A DNA stretch of 39,301 nucleotides from an uncultured Chlorobiaceae bacterium (GTDB taxonomy: Bacteria > Bacteroidota > Chlorobiia > Chlorobiales > Chlorobiaceae). Position 1 is the stretch's first letter; every line of letters starts with the position of its first letter. Below the pieces are notes generated by a model. The model was not told the origin of the DNA, ran no database searches, and saw only the letters and a list, made by a program, of their open reading frames with translations. A program made the translations under genes and the position numbers. Location: positions 1 to 39,301 of the forward strand of contig CAIPKT010000177.1 in assembly GCA_903865705.1 (NCBI GenBank), given 5' to 3'. This document shows positions 1 through 10,333 of the stretch, in pieces.

Positions 1-2
1 CC

Positions 3-821
3 GTCATTGAACGGGCATCGGCACGGGAAACTGCGGCACGAGTTGCTGCAGGAACCCTGGCACGAGTTTTTCTCAAGGCGCTCGGTATTGAAATCGGCAG
101 CTACATTTCAGCCATTGGTGCGGTTGCAGAATCATCTCCGGGTGAGCAGCTCGCAGGACTCCTCAGTGAAGGAGCTGAAGCTGTCGCAAAACAGGCCGAC
201 CTTTCGCCGGTACGCATGCTCGGAAAAGATACCGAATCAAAAGCACTGGCGGCAATTGATGCTGCCAGTGAACGGGGAGACACCCTGGGAGGAATCATCG
301 AAATTTTCATTACGGGTGTCCCTTCCGGTTTCGGCAGCTATGTACAGCATGACCGACGTCTTGATGCCGCACTTGCAGCAGCAATCATCTCCATTCAGGC
401 CATCAAAGGTGTCGAGATAGGAACCGCTTTCGAAAACGCGGGGAAGCCCGGTTCCGAGGTGCACGATGAGCTTTACCTCTCTCAGGAAGAGGGTGTCATC
501 CGAAAAACAAACCGTGCCGGCGGCCTCGAAGGAAGCATGTCGAGCGGCCAGACCATACATCTGCGGGCAGCCATGAAACCAATTTCGTCACTGCTCACTC
601 CCCTGCAATCCTTTGATGTTGAAACCCTGAAACCAACCCCTTCACGCTTTGAGAGGAGCGACACCTGCGCAGTACCCGCTGCCGGTGTGGTAGCAGAAGC
701 TGTTGTGGCACCGGTCATCGCCAACGCACTGCTTGAAAAGCTCGGTGGCGATTATCTGGAGGAAATCCGCCAGCGCCTTGATCTTTACCGTGAGAACCTC
801 CGCAACACCTTTCGAGCCTGA
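3..821 (+). CDS. aroC: Chorismate synthase, 3' part (5' end outside window)
   Basis: Open frame from nt 3 to the stop; contains GVPSGFGSYVQHDRRLDAALAAAIISIQAIKGVEIG...HDE, a chorismate synthase signature; the listed 201-aa ORF is only an internal start. Confidence 0.95.
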   Translation, partial: VIERASARETAARVAAGTLARVFLKALGIEIGSYISAIGAVAESSPGEQLAGLLSEGAEAVAKQADLSPVRMLGKDTESKALAAIDAASERGDTLGGIIEIFITGVPSGFGSYVQHDRRLDAALAAAIISIQAIKGVEIGTAFENAGKPGSEVHDELYLSQEEGVIRKTNRAGGLEGSMSSGQTIHLRAAMKPISSLLTPLQSFDVETLKPTPSRFERSDTCAVPAAGVVAEAVVAPVIANALLEKLGGDYLEEIRQRLDLYRENLRNTFRA

Positions 822-1034
822 TAAGCAAGAGCCCTTCTCCTTTGCTGGAGCCAGCTTAACGAGCAGTGACCACTTCCTGATTCATTAATAGAGAGGGCTT
901 CAGCTCTTCGGTGTTGTTATCCTGAAGTCAAAATACATAAACAAACTTCTCCCGTATTTTTGTGATCGGGCTAATATTGTGTAACTAAGACATGATGTCT
1001 ATAGTGTTCATAATGTTATTTCCGGACTATTTTA

Positions 1035-4000
1035 ATGAACTCCGCATTCCGCTATATCGGAAGCAATGCCAGGGAAGCCTGGATCATCACTACGTTTATA
1101 ACCTTCTCATTAGTTGCAGGATTCAGGGCTTTTGCTTTACCAGCAGATGGAATAATAACTGCCGGAGAGGCAATAATCAGTGCACCATCGGCCAGTGCAA
1201 TGCATATTGACCAGACAAGCAACCATGCCATCATCAACTGGGGCTCTTTCGGTATCGGCAGGTATGAAGCCGTCAGCGTTGCTCAGCCTGACAAGCAATC
1301 CATTCTGCTGAACCGGGTATCAGGGAACAATCCTTCTGAAATATTCGGTACACTGACAGCAAATGGCCGTATTTTTCTGGTCAATCCTGACGGAATCCTT
1401 TTTGCCCCCGGTGCCAACGTAAACGTTGGTGGACTAGTGGCCTCCACTCTGGCAATCAGCGACATCGACTTCCTTTCGAAAAAATATACCTTCTTCCAGA
1501 ACGGCGCTACAGGTTCGGTGCTGAACCAAGGCACCTTGACCGGAGGATTTATAACTTTGCTCGGTAACAATGTCAGGAATAGCGGTAACATTATTACCAC
1601 CAGAGGCACAACCGGGATGGCCAGCGGAGAGAGAGTTACCCTCGACGTTGACGCTTGCGGCATGGTAGCAATAAAAGTTGAGCAGACAGCATATAACGCT
1701 CAGATCATGAACAGCGGAATAATTGAGGCCGATGGCGGCACGGTGATAATAAGCGCCCCGGCAGCCGACATGTTGCTTGCCTCAGTCGTCAATAACAGCG
1801 GCAAGATACGTGCATCCAGCATGGCTGAACGCGATGGTTCTATTGTGATCGAAGGCGGCACCATTATCAACACCGGCACCTTCACCGCTTCCAACATCAA
1901 TGCAAGAATGAACAACCTTGTTGATGCGGGTACTTGGAATGCCAACACCAGTTCAAGGGGTGGCCATATACAAATCGATGCGACGGGCAACATTGAGCAA
2001 ACAGCCGCAAGCTCCATGACAACCGATGGAACCGAAGGCGGCCAGATCTACGTCAATGCCGGAAAAGGCCTCTACCTCTCAGGAACATTCAGCGCAAACG
2101 GCAGTTCTGGACGGGGTGGAGAAATTGCCATCTCTGGGCCGCAAACATTTCTTGCCGGAAGCCAGATAGCGGCAGAAGGTCAGAACGGCGGTGGAAGCAT
2201 CCTCATTGGTGGTGACTGGCAAGGCAAGAAGAGCATTCTGCCAAACGCTGCAACTACTCTGGTGACGAAAAGCAGCATACTGAAAGCCAACGCTCTTGAC
2301 AGTGGCAACGGCGGTACAGTGGTGATCTGGTCGGAAAACTCCACTACCTTTGCAGGAACTATTGAGGCCAAAGGAGGACCGAATCTTGGTAACGGAGGAA
2401 AGGTTGAGGTATCCAGTCATGAAAAGCTCACCTTCTCTGGCCAGGTCGTGTCGGGCGCACCCCATGGCGATAACGGCCTTCTGTTGCTTGATCCGCAGAA
2501 CATCATTATTGATGCCAATACTGCCGTTCCTTTTTTCTCGCTCATTACCCTGCCTGACACCAACCCCGCTGCAAATGACCAGCATGGTTCCGGCAATATT
2601 CTGGAACTGAGCAACGGCAATATTATTGTTGCCAGCCCTCTCGACGATTTTGTAGCAACTGACGCAGGAGCTGTAAGGCTCTACAAACCGGATGGCACCT
2701 TGCTTTCAATGCTTTCCGGCTCAACCGCCAATGACCAGGTTGGTGAAACAGTGACCGCTCTGAGCGATAGAAACAGTGCCGTTACCTTGACAGGCAAATG
2801 GTCGAATGCTGGCCAAGCCAAAGCAGGTGCAGTCACCTGGATCAATGGAATCCAAGGTATCAGCGGGATCGTTTCCGAAACCAACAGTCTGGTTGGCTCT
2901 GCAGCCAATGACGGTGCTTCATCCGGTGTGATTGCACTCACGAACAACAATTACGTCGTAAGTTCTCCGAACTGGGACAATGGTGCCGTTCTTGAAGCTG
3001 GTGCAGTCACATGGGGGAATGGAAATGGAGGTACAGTCGGGGTAACAGGCACAACAATAAGCCTGACCGGCTCCAGCAAAAACGATCAAGTTGGCACCGT
3101 AACCGCTCTTTCCAACGGTAATTATGTTGTTTCTTCCTTATTGTGGGACAAAGGGAGCGTAACCAATGTCGGAGCGGTCACCTGGGCAGATGGTTTTAAT
3201 AGAACAGTCGGATCAATAAGCGCTGCAAACAGTCTGGTCGGCACCATATCAGGCGACCGCGTAGGAAGCGTGACAGCCCTGACAAACGGAAATTACACGG
3301 TAAGCTCGCCGGACTGGGACAATGTCAAACTCACCAATGCCGGTATGGTGACCCTGGTGAACGGAGCTACCGGTGCGGTCGGGACAGTCAACGTAGCGAA
3401 GAGCCTGGTTGGTTCCAATAAAGATGACAAAGTTGGAGGAGAGGTAACTGCTTTGGCCAATGGATGTTATGTTGTTGTTTCATCAAGCTGGGACAATGAC
3501 ACGACTGTTGACGCTGGAGCGGCTACGTGGGGGAATCAAGTGAACGGCGCAGTGGGCACGATAAGCACCTTGAACAGCATAGTCGGTTCCGTAACTGGTG
3601 ACCTCGCTTCAGCTCACGTTACAGCACTGACCAATGGCCACTTCGTGCTCAACTCGCCTGACTGGGACAATGGTGCAGTTATCGATGCCGGTGCCGTGTC
3701 ATGGGGAAGCGGACTTGGTAGTACTTTCGGAGCAATAAGCACAACCAACAGTCTGGTCGGCTCTACAACAAAGGATGGCTTGGCATCTACCATCAAAGCA
3801 CTGACCAATGGTAATTTTGTAGTCGCTTCGCCAAATTGGGACAACGGATTGGCCGACGACGTCGGAGCTGTGAGTTGGGGAAATGGTCTTGGGGGCACTG
3901 TCGGAGCAATAAGCATTGCTAACAGTCTGGTCGGCTCTACAACAAATGATGGTGCCCGATTTAACATAACACCACTCACAAATGGCAGTTACGTCGTGGG

Positions 4001-5813
4001 ATCGCCATTGTGGGATAATGGTTCAGCCAGCGATGCGGGGGCAATAATCTGGGGCAATGGAGTCGGAGGAACCATCGGAGTGATAAGCGCCGCCAACAGT
4101 CTCGTGGGATCAACAAAAAATGATTACGCAGGATCGGATGCATCGGGGCAGAACAAGATAACTGCCTTAACGAATGGCAATTACGTTGTTTCATCAACAG
4201 GATGGGACAAGGGTAGTGCGGCTAATGCCGGTGCGGTGACCTGGGGAGATGGTCTGGGCGGCACTGTCGGGGCGATAAGCGCAGAGAACAGTCTGACAGG
4301 GTCAAAAGCAGGCGATCAGGTAGGGAGCGTGACGGCCCTGCCAGACGGCAGCTACGTTGTTGCCTCACCCTTATGGAACTATGGTTCACTCACCAACGCA
4401 GGCGCAATAACCTGGTTAAGTGGACTCCGCCGCACGGCCGGGGAGATAAGTTCTTCGAACAGCCTGCCGGGTTCCAATAAAGAGGATCAACTGGGCATCG
4501 GCGGCATTACACCGCTCACGGCAGGCAATATGAACGGAAGTTTCATCGTCAGCTCTTATAACTGGTCAAACAAAACGGGCAAAGTCGATATCCTTACGCC
4601 GATCCGTGTACAGGAATCGGTGCAGCAGGAGTACTCTTTCAATCCAGGCACGGACAACACCTTCAATCCTTCCCTGATAACCGCACTGCTCAATGCCGGG
4701 GAGCATGTTATCCTTAAAGCCAATAACGACATCACCCTTAATTCAGCTATCGTTGCCAATAACCCGCTTGGCAATGGCGGCAATCTTGAGCTTAATGCCG
4801 GAAGAAGCATTCTGGTCAACGCCAATATCACGACAGACAACGGCAACCTGACCATAGTTGCCAACGACAGGAAGGCAAACGGAGTTGTTGATGCCGGGCG
4901 TTTGGAAGGCAACGCCGAAATTACCATGGCTCCAGGCACAGCTATTGACGCGGGCTCGGGTAACGTGAACATTGAGTTACGAGACGGAACAGGCAAGAGT
5001 AACAAGCAGAGCGCTGACATAACCCTGCGTACCATCACGGCAGGCACCATCAACGCCGTGAACTCAGGGCCAACAGCCGGCTCAGGCATTACCCTTGATT
5101 CAGGAACCCTCACTGCAAGCGCCTCCAGCGGCAACAGCATTGTTCTGGCTGGCCAAAATTTCATCAACCCCGCAGGATCAACACTCGCCACCGCTGGAAC
5201 AGCACGATGGATAGTCTATTCGGGTAATTCTGATGCAACTGTCAAGGGCGGACTGACATCAGACTTTCGTCACTATGACGCCAACTACAGTAGTTATCCG
5301 CCTCAGGACGTGAGCGAATCCGGAAACGGTTTTATCTACATCAATATTCCGGGCCTGACTGGGCAAACTCTGACCTGGCTGACTGATGCACAGAACAGTG
5401 GACAAAAAATGGTTACCGACAAAACCATTTACAGCTTTGCTCGAGCAATCAGCGCCGCCAGCCGGAGCAATACCATCCAGAAAAAATCCGTTCATCAATC
5501 GGGAAAAAGGTCAGAAAAAAGTGGATTTATTGCTGGCAATACCATTGAGGTAATGCAAGCAGCGGAGGCATTTTTCATTTTCCCGCTCCCTGTCAATTTT
5601 TTCAGTCATAGCAATCCTGATGCCATTTTCTCCCTTGAAGTGCAGTCGGTCAATGGCTCATCAATGCCATTCTGGATGTCATTTGACCCAAATCAAAACG
5701 TTATTAGCGGAATGCCTCCAAATGATGCGCAAGGAGTGTACCGGATTGAACTTGTCGCCAAAGACCAGTTTGGTAACCATGCCCGGTCGGTACTGCTGAT
5801 TAAAATCGGATAA
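1035..5813 (+). CDS. Filamentous-hemagglutinin-type two-partner secretion exoprotein (TpsA) with internal repeats and a C-terminal Ig/cadherin-like domain
   Basis: N-terminal signal region followed by a TPS/haemagglutination domain (HAIINWGSFGIG...ILLNRVSGNNPSEIFGTLTANGRIFLVNPDGILFAPGANVNVGGLVAST); repeats NGNYVVSSPxWDNG..AGAVTWGNG; a TpsB gene lies 78 bp downstream. Confidence 0.93.
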   Translation: MNSAFRYIGSNAREAWIITTFITFSLVAGFRAFALPADGIITAGEAIISAPSASAMHIDQTSNHAIINWGSFGIGRYEAVSVAQPDKQSILLNRVSGNNPSEIFGTLTANGRIFLVNPDGILFAPGANVNVGGLVASTLAISDIDFLSKKYTFFQNGATGSVLNQGTLTGGFITLLGNNVRNSGNIITTRGTTGMASGERVTLDVDACGMVAIKVEQTAYNAQIMNSGIIEADGGTVIISAPAADMLLASVVNNSGKIRASSMAERDGSIVIEGGTIINTGTFTASNINARMNNLVDAGTWNANTSSRGGHIQIDATGNIEQTAASSMTTDGTEGGQIYVNAGKGLYLSGTFSANGSSGRGGEIAISGPQTFLAGSQIAAEGQNGGGSILIGGDWQGKKSILPNAATTLVTKSSILKANALDSGNGGTVVIWSENSTTFAGTIEAKGGPNLGNGGKVEVSSHEKLTFSGQVVSGAPHGDNGLLLLDPQNIIIDANTAVPFFSLITLPDTNPAANDQHGSGNILELSNGNIIVASPLDDFVATDAGAVRLYKPDGTLLSMLSGSTANDQVGETVTALSDRNSAVTLTGKWSNAGQAKAGAVTWINGIQGISGIVSETNSLVGSAANDGASSGVIALTNNNYVVSSPNWDNGAVLEAGAVTWGNGNGGTVGVTGTTISLTGSSKNDQVGTVTALSNGNYVVSSLLWDKGSVTNVGAVTWADGFNRTVGSISAANSLVGTISGDRVGSVTALTNGNYTVSSPDWDNVKLTNAGMVTLVNGATGAVGTVNVAKSLVGSNKDDKVGGEVTALANGCYVVVSSSWDNDTTVDAGAATWGNQVNGAVGTISTLNSIVGSVTGDLASAHVTALTNGHFVLNSPDWDNGAVIDAGAVSWGSGLGSTFGAISTTNSLVGSTTKDGLASTIKALTNGNFVVASPNWDNGLADDVGAVSWGNGLGGTVGAISIANSLVGSTTNDGARFNITPLTNGSYVVGSPLWDNGSASDAGAIIWGNGVGGTIGVISAANSLVGSTKNDYAGSDASGQNKITALTNGNYVVSSTGWDKGSAANAGAVTWGDGLGGTVGAISAENSLTGSKAGDQVGSVTALPDGSYVVASPLWNYGSLTNAGAITWLSGLRRTAGEISSSNSLPGSNKEDQLGIGGITPLTAGNMNGSFIVSSYNWSNKTGKVDILTPIRVQESVQQEYSFNPGTDNTFNPSLITALLNAGEHVILKANNDITLNSAIVANNPLGNGGNLELNAGRSILVNANITTDNGNLTIVANDRKANGVVDAGRLEGNAEITMAPGTAIDAGSGNVNIELRDGTGKSNKQSADITLRTITAGTINAVNSGPTAGSGITLDSGTLTASASSGNSIVLAGQNFINPAGSTLATAGTARWIVYSGNSDATVKGGLTSDFRHYDANYSSYPPQDVSESGNGFIYINIPGLTGQTLTWLTDAQNSGQKMVTDKTIYSFARAISAASRSNTIQKKSVHQSGKRSEKSGFIAGNTIEVMQAAEAFFIFPLPVNFFSHSNPDAIFSLEVQSVNGSSMPFWMSFDPNQNVISGMPPNDAQGVYRIELVAKDQFGNHARSVLLIKIG
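2610..4600 (+). repeat. About 11-12 degenerate tandem repeats (~50-60 aa each) in TpsA, FG-GAP/beta-propeller-like
   Basis: Recurring pattern NSLVGS..ND.....TALTNGNYVVSSPxWDNGxxxxAGAVTWGNGxGGTVGxIS. Confidence 0.85.
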
Positions 5814-5891
5814 CGACTTCCATAAAATTATATTTGACAGTTGTAACCTTGGTAAGTTTTCAACTGTCCAAAAAATTTATGGGGGTCCACG

Positions 5892-7580
5892 ATGTCCAGA
5901 ATACTCAAAATACTTTTGTTCGCCTCAGTGGTTACTGCTAACACCGCTTTTGCGGATGATATTCCTGATGCCGGCCGAATGCTAAAGGAAAGTACTCCCC
6001 CACCATCGCTGGTCCCGCAAAAGGAGCCGCCAACTTTTCAGAATCCGGTGACACCAAAAGAGCATGCCGCAGGCAGCACTCTGGTCAAGGTTACAGGGTT
6101 TACCTTTGTGGGCAATACGCTCTTTTCAAGTGATGAGCTTTCACAACTTATGTCCAACTGCATCGGCAAAGAGATGACGTTTGCTGGACTGAGTGAGGCA
6201 ACTGCAGCAATAACAAATGCTTATAAAAAGAAAGGATATTTCCTTGCATCGCTCTTTTTCCCTCCGCAAACAGTAAAATCAGGGATGCCCCTTGTTATTG
6301 AAATCGTTGAAGGCGTATTGGAAAATATTCATGTTGAAACCAGACCGGTCAAGACAAGAACACGAAAGTCTATCTTCGAAGCCTATGCCAACCAGGTGCC
6401 CATCGATCAACCTCTTAATGAGGCTTCCCTTACCTCCACGGTCATGAAAACCAATGAGCTCCCGAATATCTCTTCCCGGATTCTGCTGGAACCCGGCTCC
6501 AGACCCGGCACAACAAAAGCAACCCTTGAAGTCACCGAAGGCAAGTCTTACAGCTTTTTATTTGACATTGACAACTATGGGAACCATGCAACCGGAGAGA
6601 ATCACGTTGGTTGCACAATGGATCTCTATTCTCCCCTGCATCTTGGAGATCAATTCAGCCTGCGATTGCAGACATCAACTACCGGTGATTTCCAGAATAT
6701 ACAGTCTGGCTATACCATACCGGTGAGCGTCTCAGGTACCAGGATTGGATTGAACTATAGCTATGTGGACTATCAGTTGGGAGGATTATTTGAACCATTA
6801 AATGCTGATGGTAATGGCCATAACCTGACTCTTGCCATTACCCAGCCGCTCATACGCCAGAGAGATCTGATGGTGAACGCAACCATTGCTGCTGAAGGCA
6901 GCATTCTTAATGACCGGATTGAGAGTATACCGCTCGTAAATCAGCGTCATACAGAATCCTGGCAGGCAGGCCTTACCGCCATCAAAAGGGACAGAATTCT
7001 CGGGGGCGGTTCAACCTTACTTTCGGTTGGTTTTATCGGAGGACGACTGGGTATTGATGATTCCGAAACGCTTTCTATAGACCAATCGTCAACCGGGCTG
7101 CATACTAACGGTGATTATTCAAAACTGACCATGACTTTTGCCCGGAACCAGACCATCGCCGGTGGATTATCTTTTTATGCAGGAGCCTATGGTCAGTGGA
7201 GCAATACAAACCTGACCAGCTCGGAACAACTCTCTCTCGGCGGGCCCAGTGCGGTGCGTGCGTGGCAAAGAGGTGAATCATACAGCGACAAAGGTGTTGT
7301 TGCAACAACGGAGCTGCGCTACTTGCTAAGCTCTCTCGGAGAACTCCCTGGTACGCTTCAGATAACTGCTTTTGTTGATCATGGCTACGCACTTCTTCAT
7401 GCCAAACCCACCACGGACACCGCCAACAACACCCGCAATCTTACCGGAGCAGGGTTTGGCATAAAATGGTTCAACGTCAGCAACTATATTCTCCAGACAA
7501 CATGCGCCTGGAAGGTCGCAGGAGAGAGCGACCCGACCGACACCCCAATGATTTTTTTTCAGGCAGTAAAGCGGTTTTGA
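5892..7580 (+). CDS. ShlB/FhaC/HecB-family TPS outer-membrane transporter (TpsB)
   Basis: Signal peptide, POTRA-like N-terminus (VKVTGFTFVGNTLFSSDEL), beta-barrel with LGGPSAVRAWQRGESYSDKGVVATTELRY; directly follows tpsA. Confidence 0.93.
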   Translation: MSRILKILLFASVVTANTAFADDIPDAGRMLKESTPPPSLVPQKEPPTFQNPVTPKEHAAGSTLVKVTGFTFVGNTLFSSDELSQLMSNCIGKEMTFAGLSEATAAITNAYKKKGYFLASLFFPPQTVKSGMPLVIEIVEGVLENIHVETRPVKTRTRKSIFEAYANQVPIDQPLNEASLTSTVMKTNELPNISSRILLEPGSRPGTTKATLEVTEGKSYSFLFDIDNYGNHATGENHVGCTMDLYSPLHLGDQFSLRLQTSTTGDFQNIQSGYTIPVSVSGTRIGLNYSYVDYQLGGLFEPLNADGNGHNLTLAITQPLIRQRDLMVNATIAAEGSILNDRIESIPLVNQRHTESWQAGLTAIKRDRILGGGSTLLSVGFIGGRLGIDDSETLSIDQSSTGLHTNGDYSKLTMTFARNQTIAGGLSFYAGAYGQWSNTNLTSSEQLSLGGPSAVRAWQRGESYSDKGVVATTELRYLLSSLGELPGTLQITAFVDHGYALLHAKPTTDTANNTRNLTGAGFGIKWFNVSNYILQTTCAWKVAGESDPTDTPMIFFQAVKRF

Positions 7581-7693
7581 AGTCAAAAGAGATAAGTTGT
7601 AAAATTTGCGTGACTCTTCTGTTTTCCGTATAATTGCTGTAGTACTTTTTTTACTTCAACAGTTAGTTACCCCCCTTTTCCCAAAAACAGAAC

Positions 7694-8053
7694 ATGGAGG
7701 CAATCATGAAACAACTGAAAACGCTACTTTTGCTTGTCATCTTCTCGCTCCCTTCTCTTGCTTTCGCCGATCTTACCGGCAGGTGGAGTTGTAATGACGG
7801 AGGAAGCTATTACCTGAGGCAGCTCGGAAAAGAGGTATTCTGGCTTGGAGAGCGCTCTCCAACGAATGCAACATGGTCAAATGTTGCATCAGGCCATATC
7901 GACGGGAATCAGATTATTCTCCGCTGGGCTGATGTACCCAAAGGCTCAATAATGTCTGAGGGAATTCTGATTCTTCGTCTGGATACCCCGAACAGAGCTA
8001 CCGCTACCTATAAAACCGGCGGCTTTGGCGGTTCAGTCTGGACGCGGCCATAA
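7694..8053 (+). CDS. Small exported protein of unknown function
   Basis: Signal peptide (MKQLKTLLLLVIFSLPSLAFA) and a beta-rich mature part (DLTGRWSCNDGGSYYLRQL...); terminator-like hairpin just downstream. Confidence 0.7.
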   Translation: MEAIMKQLKTLLLLVIFSLPSLAFADLTGRWSCNDGGSYYLRQLGKEVFWLGERSPTNATWSNVASGHIDGNQIILRWADVPKGSIMSEGILILRLDTPNRATATYKTGGFGGSVWTRP

Positions 8054-8062
8054 CACCCAAAC

Positions 8063-8100
8063 ATTGCGGAGCGGCTTGACAAAAACCGTTCCGCAATTTC
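8063..8100 (+). terminator. Rho-independent-like terminator
   Basis: ATTGCGGAGCGG-cttgacaaaaa-CCGTTCCGCAAT followed by ttc. Confidence 0.6.
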
Positions 8101-8563
8101 AAAAAAAGCACTCCCCTTTTTGCCTGTCCGCATAATTCTTCGTTTTCAACTCATTATTATTTTTATTCTACAAAAAAGATCACCCGCTGAGGGTTCAGCA
8201 GTTTTTTTTAAATCCAATTGTACTCGACAATGCCATCAACATGCAAGACTCTCTCTGTTTTTGTTACCGGTGATGTTACGATTGACTGGAATATTGCACC
8301 TATATCGAACGAATCAAATGATAAATACCTCACCCTGGTTTCAGAAAATATTCCCCGTTTACTCAAGAAGGCGGGCTATACCATTGTAAAGCTCTCCCAA
8401 TAAACTGTAAAGGCATATCATCACCTCACGCCCTCTTTACCAAACAGGCTTCTGACCGAAAGAGCGGTGAGCGGTACCAAAAACCCGCATATTCGCGAAA
8501 CAGCAAATTTTTGTGTACACTTTGCAGTGTTACACAGAAATCGGCAATAAGAATATTCAGACA

Positions 8564-8992
8564 ATGATGCGCATTTCAAGAAAAATAGAGATTGATTACG
8601 GCCATACACTTCCGAACAGCTTTTCATTCTGCAACCAGTTACATGGTCACCGAGGGGTGGTTGTTGCCACAGTCGAAGGAAAGTTAATTGAGCACAAAGG
8701 TGACGGCGAAGAGGGAATGGTGATGGATTTTAAGTTCTTGAAGGAGATCATGGTGGAACACATTCATGAAAAGCTCGACCACGGCTTTGCCGTGTGGAAA
8801 GAGGATCATGAAGATCTCGACTTTATCTTGAAACGAAACTCACGGGTGTTGGTTACCGATGAACCACCGACCGCAGAATCTCTTGCAAAGTGGGCCTTCA
8901 ATCAAATCCAGCATCATCTGCCTGCAGGGGTGACGCTTATACAAATCCGATGGTATGAGACACCGAACAACTGGGCCGACTATGATGGTTAA
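8564..8992 (+). CDS. queD: 6-pyruvoyl-tetrahydropterin synthase / 6-carboxytetrahydropterin synthase (QueD) family
   Basis: ISRKIEIDYGHTL...CNQLHGHRGVVVATVEG...GMVMDFKFLKEIM...LDHGF...EPPTAESLAKW, PTPS/QueD motifs; start at the internal MMRISRK. Confidence 0.85.
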   Translation: MMRISRKIEIDYGHTLPNSFSFCNQLHGHRGVVVATVEGKLIEHKGDGEEGMVMDFKFLKEIMVEHIHEKLDHGFAVWKEDHEDLDFILKRNSRVLVTDEPPTAESLAKWAFNQIQHHLPAGVTLIQIRWYETPNNWADYDG

Positions 8993-9179
8993 TCAACGAT
9001 CACAAAAAATATCACCTGATTTCAGCCCCAACACTGCTATAATAGTCAAAAATATAAAGACGCCCTTAGAAGAAGCCCAAGGCTAAAAAGAGCATTTCCA
9101 CTTCTCGTTCTTTTTCTTTAGGTTGATTTGCCATGTTATTATCACGCTTGCCCAACATCAAAAAGAGAGGGCGTCTACA

Positions 9180-9848
9180 ATGCGAATCCATGACTTTGAT
9201 CCTGAGAACAGACCAAGGGAGCGCTTTCTGCAAAGCGGACCCGCAGCACTCAGCCCGGCTGAACTTCTTGCCATTATCCTGCGTACCGGAACCAAAAACC
9301 TCAATATCGTTGACACCTGCAATGAACTCATTTCCCGATACGGCCTTGAAAAAATGGTCGACATAACGCTCGGCGAACTCCAGGAAGTAAAAGGAATCGG
9401 GCCGGCCAAAGCAATGCAGATCGTCGCAGTTTTTGAACTGAACAAACGCCTCCATTATAGCCGCAACGTCAAAAAAAAAATACAGGCGGCAAGTGACATT
9501 TTTGAATACATGACCGGCCGGATTCCGGATGAAACAAAGGAGCACCTCTATGTGCTGCATCTGAACACCAAAAACCAGATTATCAAAACAGAGCTTGTCT
9601 CTGTTGGCACACTCAACGCAGCGCTCATTCACCCAAGGGAAGTTTTCAAATCGGCCATAAAAGAGAGCTCTCACGCCATTATCCTGGTGCACAACCATCC
9701 TTCGGGCGATGTTGAACCAAGCAATGCCGACAAACAGGTAACCGCCCTTCTTAAACAGGCAAGTGCGGTGATACAGATAGAACTGCTGGATCACATCATT
9801 ATCGGCACAACTGGATGGTTCAGCTTTCGGGAAAGCTCACTTCTCTGA
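9180..9848 (+). CDS. radC: RadC family JAB/MPN-domain protein
   Basis: [28 protein letters not shown]...[19 protein letters not shown]...LLDHIIIG. Confidence 0.95.
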   Translation: MRIHDFDPENRPRERFLQSGPAALSPAELLAIILRTGTKNLNIVDTCNELISRYGLEKMVDITLGELQEVKGIGPAKAMQIVAVFELNKRLHYSRNVKKKIQAASDIFEYMTGRIPDETKEHLYVLHLNTKNQIIKTELVSVGTLNAALIHPREVFKSAIKESSHAIILVHNHPSGDVEPSNADKQVTALLKQASAVIQIELLDHIIIGTTGWFSFRESSLL

Positions 9849-9861
9849 TACTCTGCTTCAA

Positions 9862-10116
9862 TCAGCCGAAAGACAACTGGCCAGGCTGACCATATGATGA
9901 GTCGTTCAGTGAAATTTCACGAACATTCTTTGCCTGCAACCCTTTCTGCGTTTTGTCAAGCTCAAAATCAACCTGGGCATCCTGATTCAGTACCTTGAAG
10001 TTCTGCTCCGACTTGATTGCAGAAAAATGAACAAAAATATCCTCGCCCCCTTCCGGATTAAGAAGAAAACCGTAGCCTTTTTTGCCATCAAACCATTTAA
10101 CTTTGCTTATTGCCAT
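9862..10116 (-). CDS. Cold-shock protein (CspA family)
   Basis: MAISKVKWFDGKKGYGFLLNPEGGEDIFVHFSAI; start moved to the internal Met of the listed ORF. Confidence 0.95.
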   Translation of the reverse strand: MAISKVKWFDGKKGYGFLLNPEGGEDIFVHFSAIKSEQNFKVLNQDAQVDFELDKTQKGLQAKNVREISLNDSSYGQPGQLSFG

Positions 10117-10333
10117 GATAAGCACTAAAATTAACCCGTTTTTGAAGATGTATAATGCGACCATGATGAGTACACACTTACAATTTAACTATACAGTTAA
10201 TATATATATTTATTTCACATTTAATACGCTTTCGCATATATAAACACAATATTATTGCGTCATTCGAAAAACGAATGAATTAAAGAGAAGTTCTTACATA
10301 GAGAGGCAATAAAAATAGTTAGCCATCAAAAAA

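Noticed and set aside
4556-5191. 211-aa - strand ORF within tpsA
   Set aside because: Shadow ORF of the repeat-rich, low-stop TpsA reading frame.
9066-9794. 242-aa - strand ORF
   Set aside because: Antisense to radC; low-complexity Cys/Phe-rich translation typical of a shadow ORF.
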